NCBI GenBank assembly: GCA_009792885.1
Contig: WMCF01000089.1
Span: 506,239 to 570,238 of the forward strand
Direction: 5' to 3'
From: Eremophila alpestris peregrina
Lineage: Eukaryota > Chordata > Aves > Passeriformes > Alaudidae
Length of the DNA: 64,000 bases
Part shown: in pieces, positions 28,201 to 40,800 of the stretch
Position numbering within the stretch: position 1 is the first letter of the stretch
Layout: every line of letters starts with the position of its first letter
The notes under the pieces: model-generated
What the model was told of the DNA's origin: nothing
Database searches by the model: none
What the model saw: the letters and a program-made list of their open reading frames with translations, nothing else
Program-made: the position numbers and the translations under genes

Positions 28201-31200
28201 AGAGTGGGAGGACATGTCTTACAGTAGGCTTGTACTGTTCTGGGATAAATTATCCTTCCTTTCCCATTGCCAGCATCTTAGTAACAAAAAAACTTGGACT
28301 TCATGCACTGCTCTGTTGTGTATGTTCTCAAACCTAGGGGATAGCAAAATAGTGTTTAAAAAGATGTATTCCTAATTGCATTTGACTCAGTTTTTGCTTT
28401 TGTTTGATTTCTTGAAGTGCCTTGCTGTGAAGAATTGCTCACAGTTCTTATTTTATTTCCACAGTTTGCAACTTCATGTCTCACGAAAAGTGCCTCAAGA
28501 ATGTCAAGATACCATGCTCATGCATTGCTCCCAGCCTTGTAAGGGTGAGTGAAGAGACGCTAGCTTGACTTTTTCTTGGGGTACTACCACACACTTACCT
28601 CTAATGAGCATGGTGTCATATAGCTGTGGGGTTTTTTCATATTATAATGCAAAAATTGTATTAGTCATCACTGAAGCTTTTATAGCTGCCCACAGGCAAA
28701 GCTACACTTCCTTTGAAAAGTCTGCTATGAGCAACTGTAGATAGTATGTCTTTGAAGACCGGTTATTTGCATTCTTTAAATGTTACTAGATGTTCTTACT
28801 CTTTGTCATTACCTGGAATATTGCAATATTGAAGGGAATGACTGATGAAAACTGCACCATGTGTCATAAAGATGAACTGTGTATATCACCAGGTTTTTTA
28901 CAGCTATTACATATTAAGCTGCTCTACCTAGCAAAGGAGCTCTGTCTTCTATTGATTGCTGCATCTTAAGAATCTTCATGTTTTTGGTGTCTAGAGAATA
29001 AAATTGTTGCATTGTAAGTGTAGGATTTGAAAGCCAAAAAAGAGGGCAGGACTTCAATTCATTACAGTTGTTCAAAATTGATTTTGGTAAGTAATAAAGT
29101 ACTTGCTTTCAGATGGCTTGTGACCTTCTCCCACAAGACTCTTACACATAAAGAGATTGATTCAAAGGGTGTGAAACATGAATCAACTTTACAGTAGATA
29201 ATAGGACGCAACTCAGGTATTAAGAAGCTAAACTGAAGAGAAAATAAAGTGTGTTATCCGCTTGGGAAAGGATGACAAAAGAGAAACAAAAGGAAAGAAG
29301 GACATAAGAAATTTACTAGAGAAGTAATAAAACACTACAAATACCTTAAGGAGCCACAGACAGAAGTTGAATGAGACATGGCTGTAAAATCAGTCATGTT
29401 CATTACACACCTTGCTGACTCAAAGCACATTTATGGGAACGTGTTGTGTAGACCTGTGGAGGGGAGCTGGCTCCCTTCTTTCTGTCATAAAATATTTTAC
29501 AATATCCTTTTTGTTCAGGAAGCCTGTGTAGAGGGTAAGATGTGGAAGTTTGAAAACAACATGCAATTTGATTTACCGGGGTTGGACAGAGAGAAATTAC
29601 CCATTGGTCTTTCTTTGTCTAGGTGGTAAAGCTGCTAGGCTTTGCCAGTGCAAAACTTTCCTTTTTCTCTTTTTTTATTTTCTTTGTTCCTTACATACCT
29701 TTCCTCTTGAGAGGTGTCAAAAAGGTGTCTAATACATAGGAATTTGCCAGTGAAACAGTAAGGAATGCTGCTGTGAGTCTTAGAACCTATGGTAAAGGGA
29801 CATGTAGGTAGTGAGAAATGCTTTTACTAAGAATTAGCATCTTCTGCTGTTTCAGTATGCTTGCAATCAGTCATTGTAGCAAAAGGAATAATGAGTCAGA
29901 TGATAAAGGTATCTACAAGGGCCTTTAGGGATATGGCAAAAATCCAGCTGGAAAACCGTAATTTAATTCAGAGTGTGGGTGTTGCAAACATTTATGACTG
30001 CTTCTTTTGTGGATTTGCTCTAAATTTAATTCATTGTTCAAAATAGTATTTGTTCCTTTGCTTTTATATGGTAAAAATCCTCCGTTTAATCTTACTAATG
30101 TTCCCATTTGCATCAGTTGTAGACGTCAGTGTAATTTTTTTCTCTCTTGTCAGTCCCTGTAATCTATCTGCCCCAAAACACAATTTTTATCTTGTGATTT
30201 ATCTGTAAACAATAAACACAAATTGTACTGCACAGCGAGGATAGTTATTTGGTGGTGTCAGTCTTTGAAACTGTTTGCAGTTCAGCGTTGCTGTGTTTAG
30301 CTGCAAAGAGTCTTCTGTGTTTTCTGTCCTGAGCTGTAATGATTTTATTTTGAAAACTTTGGATTGTACTGTTCGTTCTGGACAGTCATGTCCTCCTTGA
30401 CGTGGTCATCCAAGTTGCATTAATCCTGATCAGCTGTACAAGTGAAGGCTGCCATATGGGAGACGTCCTTTTGCATGCAGGCCCTGTCAAAGCAAATACC
30501 AGACTTGGCATTTGCGTAAAAAATATAACAGAGTGAAAAACAAATGACAGCCATTTATACAATTTGTGGAAAGTTTATTTTCCTAATCTCTCCTTTCAGA
30601 TTATTTATTTATTACAAGGTCTGACGTAGGAGGGAACACTGGTGGGACTTTTTTTTTGATAGTTCTTTCAGCTATGTCAATATTCAGTGTATTACAGAAT
30701 GAGACCCTTTTTTTTTAACTAGCCTGGATTTCATCTAGAGAAGATGGCAATTGTTACAGCTCATCAGAATGTGTGTCATTTGATACTAAGTCAACCCATC
30801 AGAGAATAATTTTTCAGCAGATGTTTGGTGGAAACTTTTATTCCTGACAGTAGGGTTTCCTTCCCAGGGTCAAGTAAAAGCCCACAGTCACAAGCACGCC
30901 ACAACTGCATGCAGCCTCAGATCATTCTTGATTAATTCATTCTTAAGGCTGACCTATGAATTTTTTTCTCTGTTGTAAATCACTAGCACCTGCATTTAGT
31001 ATTCCAGAGTGGATCCAGGTCATGATGTTTCTAAACAAGCCTTCATGGATCAGTCTTCTGAAAAGTTTGCAGGGGACATGATTTGTTTCAATGATAAGGT
31101 CTCAGCAACTTATTTTCAAATTCAAACTCTCCCTTTCCTACATTCCCATATGTGTTTACCTACTTTGCAGTACATGTTTTAAAAAAACAAAGGGAGGAAG

Positions 31201-34200
31201 GGATGACAAAAAATAATCCACATCCAAACACCAACACAAAACAAAGTAACAGTGAAACAAAACCTTTTTGGGGGTGAAATACGAAGTTTTATTTTCCCTT
31301 GTTAGGTTGGAATTGAAGCTGTATTATAGCTTTGTGGAAGTGTGTATGTATTTTCTATATAATTGTTCCTGGAAAACTAAATTAAAATGAGACCACATGA
31401 AGAATGGTTTAGTAATGTTCAGTATTTTCTATGCTTATTTTTCCTTGTTGATGTGTTGGTGCATTGCTCTAATGGTTTCTAAACATTTCCATTTTAAGAA
31501 GGTTTTAAAGTCTGCCCATGAGGCTTTGCTGTATGCTGTTGTTCTTAAAGCCAGGTTTTCTAGAATGGAAGAATGCTAGTCTGAGTTATCAGCTTCTGAA
31601 TCTTTTTGTGCTAAAAATAAAACTTTTCTTTCTAAGGAAAGCTGCTGCATTCATGGGCTGGGGTATGGAATGGGAAGGCTGTGGTACTTGCAGGGGTCTC
31701 TGCTCTTGTCCTTGTCTGCTGACCTGAGTTTCTCCCTCTGGTTGCTGAATTCAGCTGTGTACAGCGTGGTTATTTGGGTCAGTAACAATGATCTGAAAGT
31801 AGGACATCTTTCTGGGAGGGCCCATAGCAATGGGATGAGGGGTAATGGTTTTAAACTAAAAGGGGATGCATTCTGGCTAGATTTAAGGAGGAAATTTTTA
31901 CAATAAGGGTGGTGAAATACTGTCACATGTTGCTCAGAGACATGGTAGATGCCCCATCCCTGGAAGTCTTCCAGAGCAGGTTGGGCCAGGGCCTGAGCAA
32001 CCTGATCTAATTGAAGGTGTCCCTGCTCACTGCACCTGAGTTTGGACCAGATGACCTTTAAAGGTTCCCTTCCAACCCAAGACATTCTGTGACTGATTTT
32101 ATCTGAGCCTTTGCTAGGTAGCACTGACCACCCTCTGTCAAGAAGGTTGCTCTCCAGCGCTTGACCCATGCCTGTGTTGCTTCAGCTTGGAGACAGTCAC
32201 ATGGCATAATGTAGAATCCAAATGAGGGTTAAAACTGCTTGCTGGTAATCTTGGCACTGCACCAATGTTATCTCCCTTTTCTCCCTGAAGTGGAACCTCA
32301 GAGTTTAAGGGAAGGAAGGGCTAAGTCCTTCTAGTTCATAAACTCAGGAGAGTTTATTATGCTCTCTTGAAACTTGATCTGAACTCTCAGATGAGCTGTG
32401 CAGCTGTATCAGTGACTCTTCAGTTTCAGAAGCATTATGGGATGTCACTGTGTTTGTTTTAATTCTTAATCTTTGTCTTGATAAAAGGACTTGGACATTG
32501 ATTTCCTCTGTAGCAATAAAAGCAAAGAGTGAGTGACTTCTGCATATAATTTTTTCTTTATACTACAAAAAATACTAGGCCAAGCAACTCTTAATTGCAG
32601 TGGAAAGCTTTTAGACAAGCCTTACTTTTGAGTAGAAATATAATACAATTCTGGTTTGAAATTGCATGGGATGCATTATCCATTGCAAAAAGTCCTTGAG
32701 ACCTTGGAGCACATTAGGCCATCTTCTCCTACAGAGATCTGTAGGATGAAGAAAAATAATCGTGGATATAGTGGGATAGCATATAGATGTGTGCATTATT
32801 CCCATGCATTAGCCCCAATTAAAATTTTGATAATTAAGTATTTGGTTTTGTCTCTCCTGTCCTATTATGTATTGAGACACCATTTAACTTTGTAGTCTTA
32901 TTTCATTTCAAAACTACCATATGGAATGCATGCTTACATTGCCTTTAAACACTAGCCAATAAACCAAGTTCTCAGTGGAAAAATGTCAGTTTGGATTCAA
33001 GTGAAGAGTAGTTGATAGGCATTGTCCCTAAAAAGTGAAAGAAATAGAGGACATCCCAGAGCACACAGTGTATTCAAGTTGCAGAAGGATTTTACTAACT
33101 AAATAAGAGGTTTCAAACAAATCATAGTGCTATTTGTGATTACTGAGTAATAAGGAAGTAATTGAAAATAGGTCAGTAAGGGCAAAAGTTGAATCACAAA
33201 GTTGTTGGCTTCTCTCAGAGAAGGTATAGTCTAGGCCTGGACACAACAATTATGAGGCGTAGTGAGGTGTGCTCACCATATCTACCTCCCTAGAGCAAAG
33301 GTTTATGGTGGTGGAGTGAACATTAGAAACTTTAGATAGGGAAGTGCTTCTACACTTAAACATTCATACATGTTTTTGTTTCAGGAACACCATTTTCATT
33401 TTTATCAGCAATTTTTTTGGCCTTATGTTGAGAGCAGTCTTTGAAAATGACCTCATGTGACTGCCCTTGTGGGAGTCTGATGAAGATGGTTGCTTCCAAG
33501 CTGCTTGTGCTTTTCTTAAAATGCAACAGTGTTTTTGAACTGCAAGCTAGTGATCTGAATTCCTTTTACACAAACTACTAACCTCTCAACCTGTTGTTGA
33601 GAGTGTTAGTATCTTTCTTTCTGTGTACTGTTTCCTACTTGGAAGCTGTTCTGCCCCACACTTTTTTAGGTCCTGCCACCGAGGTTTCTTAATCTCGCCA
33701 GTATTTTTCACAAAGTCATGCCAAGTGCAAGTCATCCTGATGTGATGGAGAAGGAGATGAATAGGCAAAATAATATCTAGACACAGGCCTAGGAAAAATT
33801 TTTAGTAGAGAGTTCCTTTTTAAGACGGCCCAAGACAGCAGCTGTCACACTGGCATTTGGTATATCTGTTTTTCTCTCATTGCCCTTTGAGCCTGGAAGT
33901 CTTTGCCTGTTGATTCAAGATGAAGCTTCCTTCTGCCTGAGCTGGTAGAAAAGAAGCTGTTGCTGGGTGAAAAACAGGATCAAAGGGTCTGGAGGGTAGC
34001 TGGGCCACTCTGTACAAAGTGACTCCACCTTAGTGGAAGAATACTTGAATTCATTATATACTCTTGGCCACATGCTTGATATCCTGTGACATTTCAGGAT
34101 GACAAACAATTTTTGAAGGCACTATCAAAAGAAAGCAACTCTATCCTTTGTTTTTCTTTTAAAATGTGGATTTTAAAAGCAGTTTGTTGCTGTTCTTGTT

Positions 34201-34777
34201 GGTTAATGCAGAACTGCTGTGCACTTGCACAGATTGACCAGAAGGAGATAGAATCTAAGTCTTAGGTTTCTATGGCATTAAATTTTATTACAGGCTGATA
34301 GGAGCATTCACAGATACGTATTACATTCTCTAATGCTTTGCATTCCTTAACAGATGGCAGGAAATAGAACAGGAACTAGGAATATCTTGTCCCTGAGTGC
34401 AGAGTCATTCTGGAGATCATGCCATTATACTTTCTGTTACCATTAACTTTCTGTTGATACACTTCTGATCAATATTGCAAGGGCACTTAGATGTCATTTA
34501 ATGGTATTACTAGAAGAAATTTTCTGTATTTTTCTGTGGAAATCGATTTTAGTGGTTTTCATAAGGTAATTTAAGTAGATGGATTGGAAAAGCTGTTTTA
34601 AACTCTCATAAATTATTAACATTTTCTCTGTAGGCCACCTTATGCTTCTGCAGTTTGCTGTACTTATGGAGGTGGATGTAAGCTAGACAATAACATGTAA
34701 TGTTCTGTATTCTTTCATGATGTCCCACTGGCTTTTCTAGTCTGAGTTTTAAATTTTTATATATATATATATATTTT

Positions 34778-34808
<31 letters not shown>

Positions 34809-37800
34809 GTATAGATGTAAGGTTCTTGGAACTTGTTCAGCAACCAAAATGTGTTGGGAGAAACATTATGTAATTTATGTATTTGTTATGTTGTACTTGC
34901 TCTTTTACCTTTTCTCTTTTTCTATCTTACTCCCATCCCATTTTCCATCAGGTTCTACATTGCTTTTATATCTGTCATCTTCCAAAGCACGTTAGAAAGA
35001 TCACTCACAATAAACTAAGTTGATTTGTGAGAAAGGAATTCAAGAATTCTTTTCCCTTTCTTTCCCCTTCTCCACCCTACCTTAACATTTAAATCAGCAG
35101 GTTGTTCCCTTTTTTTGACAGTGACTTGAGACTTCAGACAATTGTCACCATGGTCTGAACAGCTGAAGAATTTAGACTTGGTCTCCTTCCCTTGAGTTTT
35201 CTAGATAAGTACAGTCACACCCCGAATGTTTGCCTTCTGTCAAATTCCTTTCTCACAATTTTTCCCAAAATAAACACTGTTTTTCACATGTTCTTTTTTT
35301 CTGCAGAACCTCTCTGTGACAATAATGAACAGCCTGCATTTCTAAGCTAGACTTAAGATAAAATAGCCAGACTCATGGCCAGAAGAAAAGTCCTCTGTGT
35401 TTCAAACCTGGTTTGTTTAGGGGTTTGGATCCTCATGCTGGGGGTCCAAACCAGTTTGTTCACCACCTCAGAGCTAAAGGAGGTCTCCTCTGTGTCTGAT
35501 TTCAGGAGGAATTCTTCTCCCTTGGGTGGCTGCATGGTGCTTGAGGCTGTGGCAGGGGTAGGGCACTTAAAGATGACACTTGAAACCTGGAGACAGGTTG
35601 GGATGTGTAGAAAAGCTTGCCTTAAGAAATCCCACCAGGGCTTTTCAGTAGTCCTTGCAGTTGTAGTGCCTGGATTGGGTTGTGCTCACATAGGCATTTC
35701 TTACCAACTTTCTGCGCATTATTCGTTGTGCAGGATGAATTTTGTGCAAGTGGCCTTCTCTCAGCAACCTTTTTTTCTTTTTTTTGGAGCAGCTAGAATG
35801 AGAAGGCAGTTCTGGCACTTTACCTCCACAATAACTGAGCCCAGATAACTTGTATGTCGCTGTACAGAGAAGTTTGATTCTTCCTTCTCTTGAAGAAGTA
35901 GCAGGATAGGCAGGTATTATGGGCCTTAAACTTAATCTGGGATAGTTTGATTAAAGCTTCTTTAATTCCAGGATAATTTTCTCCCCCCATCCCCCCGCCC
36001 CCCCCACAAGGATGTATATACTTTTTGAAAACCATACATTATATGACTAGAGTATTCTGATTAAAAAGAAAAGTAATTCTGTAAGCCAGCTATGAGTGTT
36101 ATGTCAGAGTTGGAGGGCTGCAGAGAATGAAATTTCATTTTGTGCTGGTGGGAGTAGGATAAGGACCCAAAAAGAATGGTTTGGCTGTATTTTTAAATCC
36201 CCAACTTGTACATAAAGTTAAAACTTGAAGCTTTCTGAGGCAATACTCTTATATATGGTATTTGAGATACTGAGATGAAGTCTTCTTTGTAGGCTGCCTG
36301 CCAGCCCAGCTTGGTGGGGAGCCTGGGATCGGAGTGGGCAGTTTCCTGGTCAGTCAGGGACCAAGGATTCCTCCAGACAATATGGTTTGCTGGGGCTGAG
36401 AGCTGGTCACTCTGATTCAATGGTCAGCTGCTTTGCACTATCCTGTTCATGTTTGTAACACAAGCATATTTCATGCCTCTCTTTGTACTCTTTTATCTCC
36501 CAAACCTTAATTCTGAGGAGCACTGGAGGAATCACATGCTTTGCAGTTTGGGGGTTGTTACCCTGAATTTTTAGGCCTTCTGATAAGTTGTAACCAGAGT
36601 CAGTTTTCCCATGGTTTTTCATGTAAATAACAGGTGTTGTTTTCTAACTAGCTTGGATGTTTACATTCTTCTTAGTGGGATAGATTTCCTTGACGAGCAT
36701 GTGTATTAGTCAGTGTGTGTGTAGAGATGGGGATTTTCTCACCCAATTAGAACCTTTTCCACCTTTTGTATAAAATATCCCTGATTTTGAATAAATTCCT
36801 CTCTATTTTCTTTTCCCTCGTGATTGCTGTGTCTGTGTTGTGCCGTTCTTTTGTATAGCAGTGTGACAGGGGGTTACTGATTTTTCTTGATTAAACTTCC
36901 AGCATTGTTCTTTTCTCCTTGTGTTTCATCTTGCAGAACTTTATCTCACTTCTTAAGTTGTTCATGCTTGAATTACAGGATTGTTTGATGTAACTGTCCC
37001 CATACTTTCTGAGGCAGAAAATTATTGTGGGAATTGGATGTTTATAACTGGAAGCAACTCCTTGGGTCATCAAATTCTGTGTTCACAGTATGTGTCAGAT
37101 TTGCTGCTAATCATTCTCAGGAAAACCTCAATATACAAGGAGAAAAATCCAGATGAATAACCTTTAAGGATTTTTTACCAGTATATCTGAGAGGAAAAGC
37201 TGCTATCTGTGACTACATGTATCTCAAGTCATTATTTCCAAAGTTTTTCTGGGAAAGATTACTTTCATCTGAAACCTAAATAATAATTTGTCAGCTCTTA
37301 CCAGAAATACAACCACAAGATAAACTTGATGTGTTCATTATAGTAAGAAGGGCATGTGAAATGCATAATACTAAATACCTAAGTCATGGCAGACTTTTGT
37401 GGAACTCATTTGGATTCTAGGACTTTAAACATGCAATTACGTTCCTTCCTTCTAGTGAATGTCACTTAAGCAGAGCTGTGCATCTTGTAGGAAGAGCAGT
37501 CTCTAGATTAAGTAAGTTTCTTGTTCTTTACTTTGCTTCTTTTCATCTGTTGTTGCTATCACTTCCTAAGCAAGAAATAACAACTTAAGGTAAGTGAATA
37601 GTAAGAAACACATTTGCCAAAATTGTTGATACAGACAGCGCTTGCAAGAGAAAATTGTAGTGTATCATTTTCAGCCTACAGTCAAGAGGAACCTCAGTCT
37701 GGATGAACTTCAGGAGCTGGATCTGTGTACCATTCAGGCTTTGAAGCTTTGGATAAGGCAGGGGGAGACCAATCTATCCCTTTGTCCTGATCAGCCAGTG

Positions 37801-40800
37801 GCCAGGCTGTATTCAGAGAGGAAGTGAAAGGCATGTGGAGAGCCCTGAACTGTGGCAGCACTGAGATGTTAAAAGTTGTCCTGTGTATGTCTTTAGGGTA
37901 TTATGTTTGCCTGGGCCATAATTACTCTTTAATTGTCCTTGATTCAATTAAGAATGCTTAGAAGAACAACTGTGATTATAGGTAGGTCCCAAAGGAAGCC
38001 TTTGGATTCATGTTGCTGTGAATCATCAAGAAGCTATTCAGCACTTAAAAATATATGCAATACATATTAATTCCCAGGAATTTAAAAAATAGTTACATTA
38101 AAGTATTTAAAATATATTTCTAAGTATGATTATTTCAAAAGGATGGTTCATCTGTCTACTTATTTTTGTGCTTAATTAAGTTTACACTGTATGTACTGCC
38201 CTGTTGTTGCAAGATAAAGCATCTTCTGTGAACTTTAACTGACACTTTGGAAGTTGAAATTGATGATGTCTTATGCATTGTTTGCTGGCAGGTTCCAGTT
38301 GCACACTGTTTTGGGCCTCCAGGACATTACAAAAGAAAGTTTTGCACTGTGTGCAGGAAGTCCCTAGAGTCACCTGCCTTTCGATGTGAAGGTAACTTCA
38401 ACCCTACTTGTACAGCCATCGGTGTGTCACCCAGTAACCCACGGTTGCCTTACACTGCATACCTCAAGTGCTTGAGAAATTTTTGGTTTATTTATTATCC
38501 ATTCACTAGTTGTAGGAAGGTGTACTTGAAACTAAGGAGTAACACATCAACCACCTCCGATAAACCACAAACTTCGTCAAACCTGTCCTTTCTTTTCATT
38601 TTCCCTCCAATTTACTGTGAGCAAGTCTGTGGTGGTGTGCAATGAGTCCCTGCCTGAGGTGGGCAAAGAATGAGGAGCTATTATGGTGAAAGAAAGGCTT
38701 GTCCTGTTGTGGTAATCTTATTTCTGTTTCCAGTGGAAACTTTTTGATGCAGAGAATCATCAGGTATTCATATTTCTAGAAAAGAATGTAGAATTTCCTG
38801 TGTTACTAGTCTCAGATATCGGTTACTTGTAATGAGGATGAGGTACCTTCAATGGAAAGATATTTGAAAATATTATTTGTCAAAATAGTGCTGCTCTGAG
38901 TGTTCTGACATGGATTCTCTGAAAAAACAGTAGTTAAAGAAATCACCCAAATACCAGAATTTTTTCTTTGAAATACATGTTGGCATGAGTACATGACTGA
39001 TTTTGATGTCTTCATTTGATGTCTCCAATTCTCCCTTTTCTTAAATGACTATTAGCTGTTCAGTTGAGTTGTGAGGTTAAATAGAATTTACTGTTTTATA
39101 TTACCTCTGAAGTATTTTACAGAAAGTCTAATGAATAAAGAACCAATTCTTCAGGGAATTGAGTTGCTTCCAAAATTGCTGTTTTGCTAAAGATAATGTC
39201 TTATTTAATATTATTTTCCATGTGCACATGCAGGGGAAGCAATCCTCTTTGATCAGGGCATTTAGACTTAGAATAGTGCAGTTTCTATTTCAGCTTTTCT
39301 CTGTTGAGTTGCATAGTGGGGTGCACTGTTCTTTTGACTAGTGGGAATATGTCACTTAGTATAGTCACCATGAGACTGGGACAGTTTGGCAAGATGTTCA
39401 GTGAGCTACAGATACCACAGGGAATTTTCTAGTGATCTGTCTTAATAAAGCTCAGAACCCATGGGCCATGAGCTAAACAAGGAAATTTGAAAAGAAAATA
39501 GTTATCACTAGTTATGCCCTCTTAGCTATTGCAAATAGCATTAGTTTAGTGATCCAATTTAGTTAAAGCTTTCTAAATTTTGCTTTCATATTCTTACTCT
39601 CTTAATTCTACTGCATTTGCATTGTATCCATTTGTTGTGGTTTGACCCCTGGTGGCAGCCAAGCACCACACATAGCCACTTGCTCCCTGCCCCCCCCAGT
39701 GGGATCAGGGAGAGAATTGGAAGGGTAAAAACTAGAAAACTCATGGGCTGAGATAAAGACAATAATAATGAAAGACATAATATGGAAAGCAAAAGCCACG
39801 TACACACAAGCAGTGAAAAACAAAGTCATTCCCAGCCTCCCACGGGCAGGCAGGTGTTTCAAATCTCAAGGACAGAAGGGCCCCCTCACATCTCACAGTG
39901 ACTTGGGAGGACAAATGGCATCACTCCAAACCTCCCCTCCTTCCCACTTCTTGTGCCCAGCTTTAAATCCTGAGCAGGATGTCCCATGATCTGGAATGTC
40001 CCTTTGGCCAGTTTGGGTCACCATCCTGGCTGTGTCTCCTCTCAGCCTCCTCCAGCTTCCTTCCCAACGTGGCAGTACAAAAAGCAGAAAAAGCCTTGGC
40101 TCTGTGTAAGCCCTGCTGAAGAATAGCGAAAACATCTCTATATTATCAACCCTGTGTGCAGCACAAACCCAAAATACAACCCCCTTCTAGCCACTGTGAA
40201 GAAAATTAACTCTACCCCAGCCAAAACCAGCGCACGAGAGCAAAGGAATATTTTTTTCAGATGTTTCTATTTAAGCATTTGTAAACATGAAACACATGAA
40301 ATTGCATGTCGTGGTTAGATATTACAGATGCACAGAATTTTCTTTATGGTTTGTTGAAGGTTCTGAATTGTTTTCCTCACATGGATTTGACAGTTTTACT
40401 ATTTTCTGTGCTGTGACTTGTTCGATAGCTCTTTTTCTGAATACCAGTAAGTCTACAATTTGTTTCTCTGCTAATTTTTTTTAAATGTATCCTTAAAAGG
40501 GCAGTTGAAGTTCATAAAATTCACAAGATTCTTCCTTTGTTCTTCAAAAATGCTTGTGGAATTTGTTGTAGAAGTCTAGTGTTCTAAGCTGTAGAACTTC
40601 AAGTCCAGATGGAGATACTGAACTTTCTTCCTCTTTTTTTTTTTTATTTCTAATGACTTAGCTTAATACTACAAAACTAGTCTTGTTTATGATGTTCATG
40701 TCTGATACTAAATTTAAGAACGTTCCCTGGCTCTTATTCATAATTAAGATAAAAAAGAGGGTTAGGATAGAGTTACCTTTTTTAAACAAATTATTGATAT

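Larger units (their letters stand above)
28545..38291. other. DGKQ intron 2: AT-rich, one CR1 and a TA microsatellite
   Basis: A 9.7-kb intron. It holds the CR1 tail at 31800-32098, the TA/TATG microsatellite at 34757-34812 and a C-rich tract at 35983-36005, annotated separately. An open frame at 35375-35848 with a hydrophobic N terminus is discussed as a finding. The rest shows no feature I can support. Confidence 0.5.

Noticed and set aside
31651..32169. A 172-codon minus-strand open frame
   Set aside because: Most of it is antisense to a CR1 3' end.
37642..37827. A 61-codon frame in intron 2 that looks fairly protein-like
   Set aside because: It is short, has no recognised similarity and no splice sites in a phase that fits DGKQ.
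38392..38643. Continuation of the open frame beyond DGKQ exon 3
   Set aside because: Homology to DGKQ ends exactly at the GTAACT donor, and the next conserved residues are found at 43050. The extra frame is intron.
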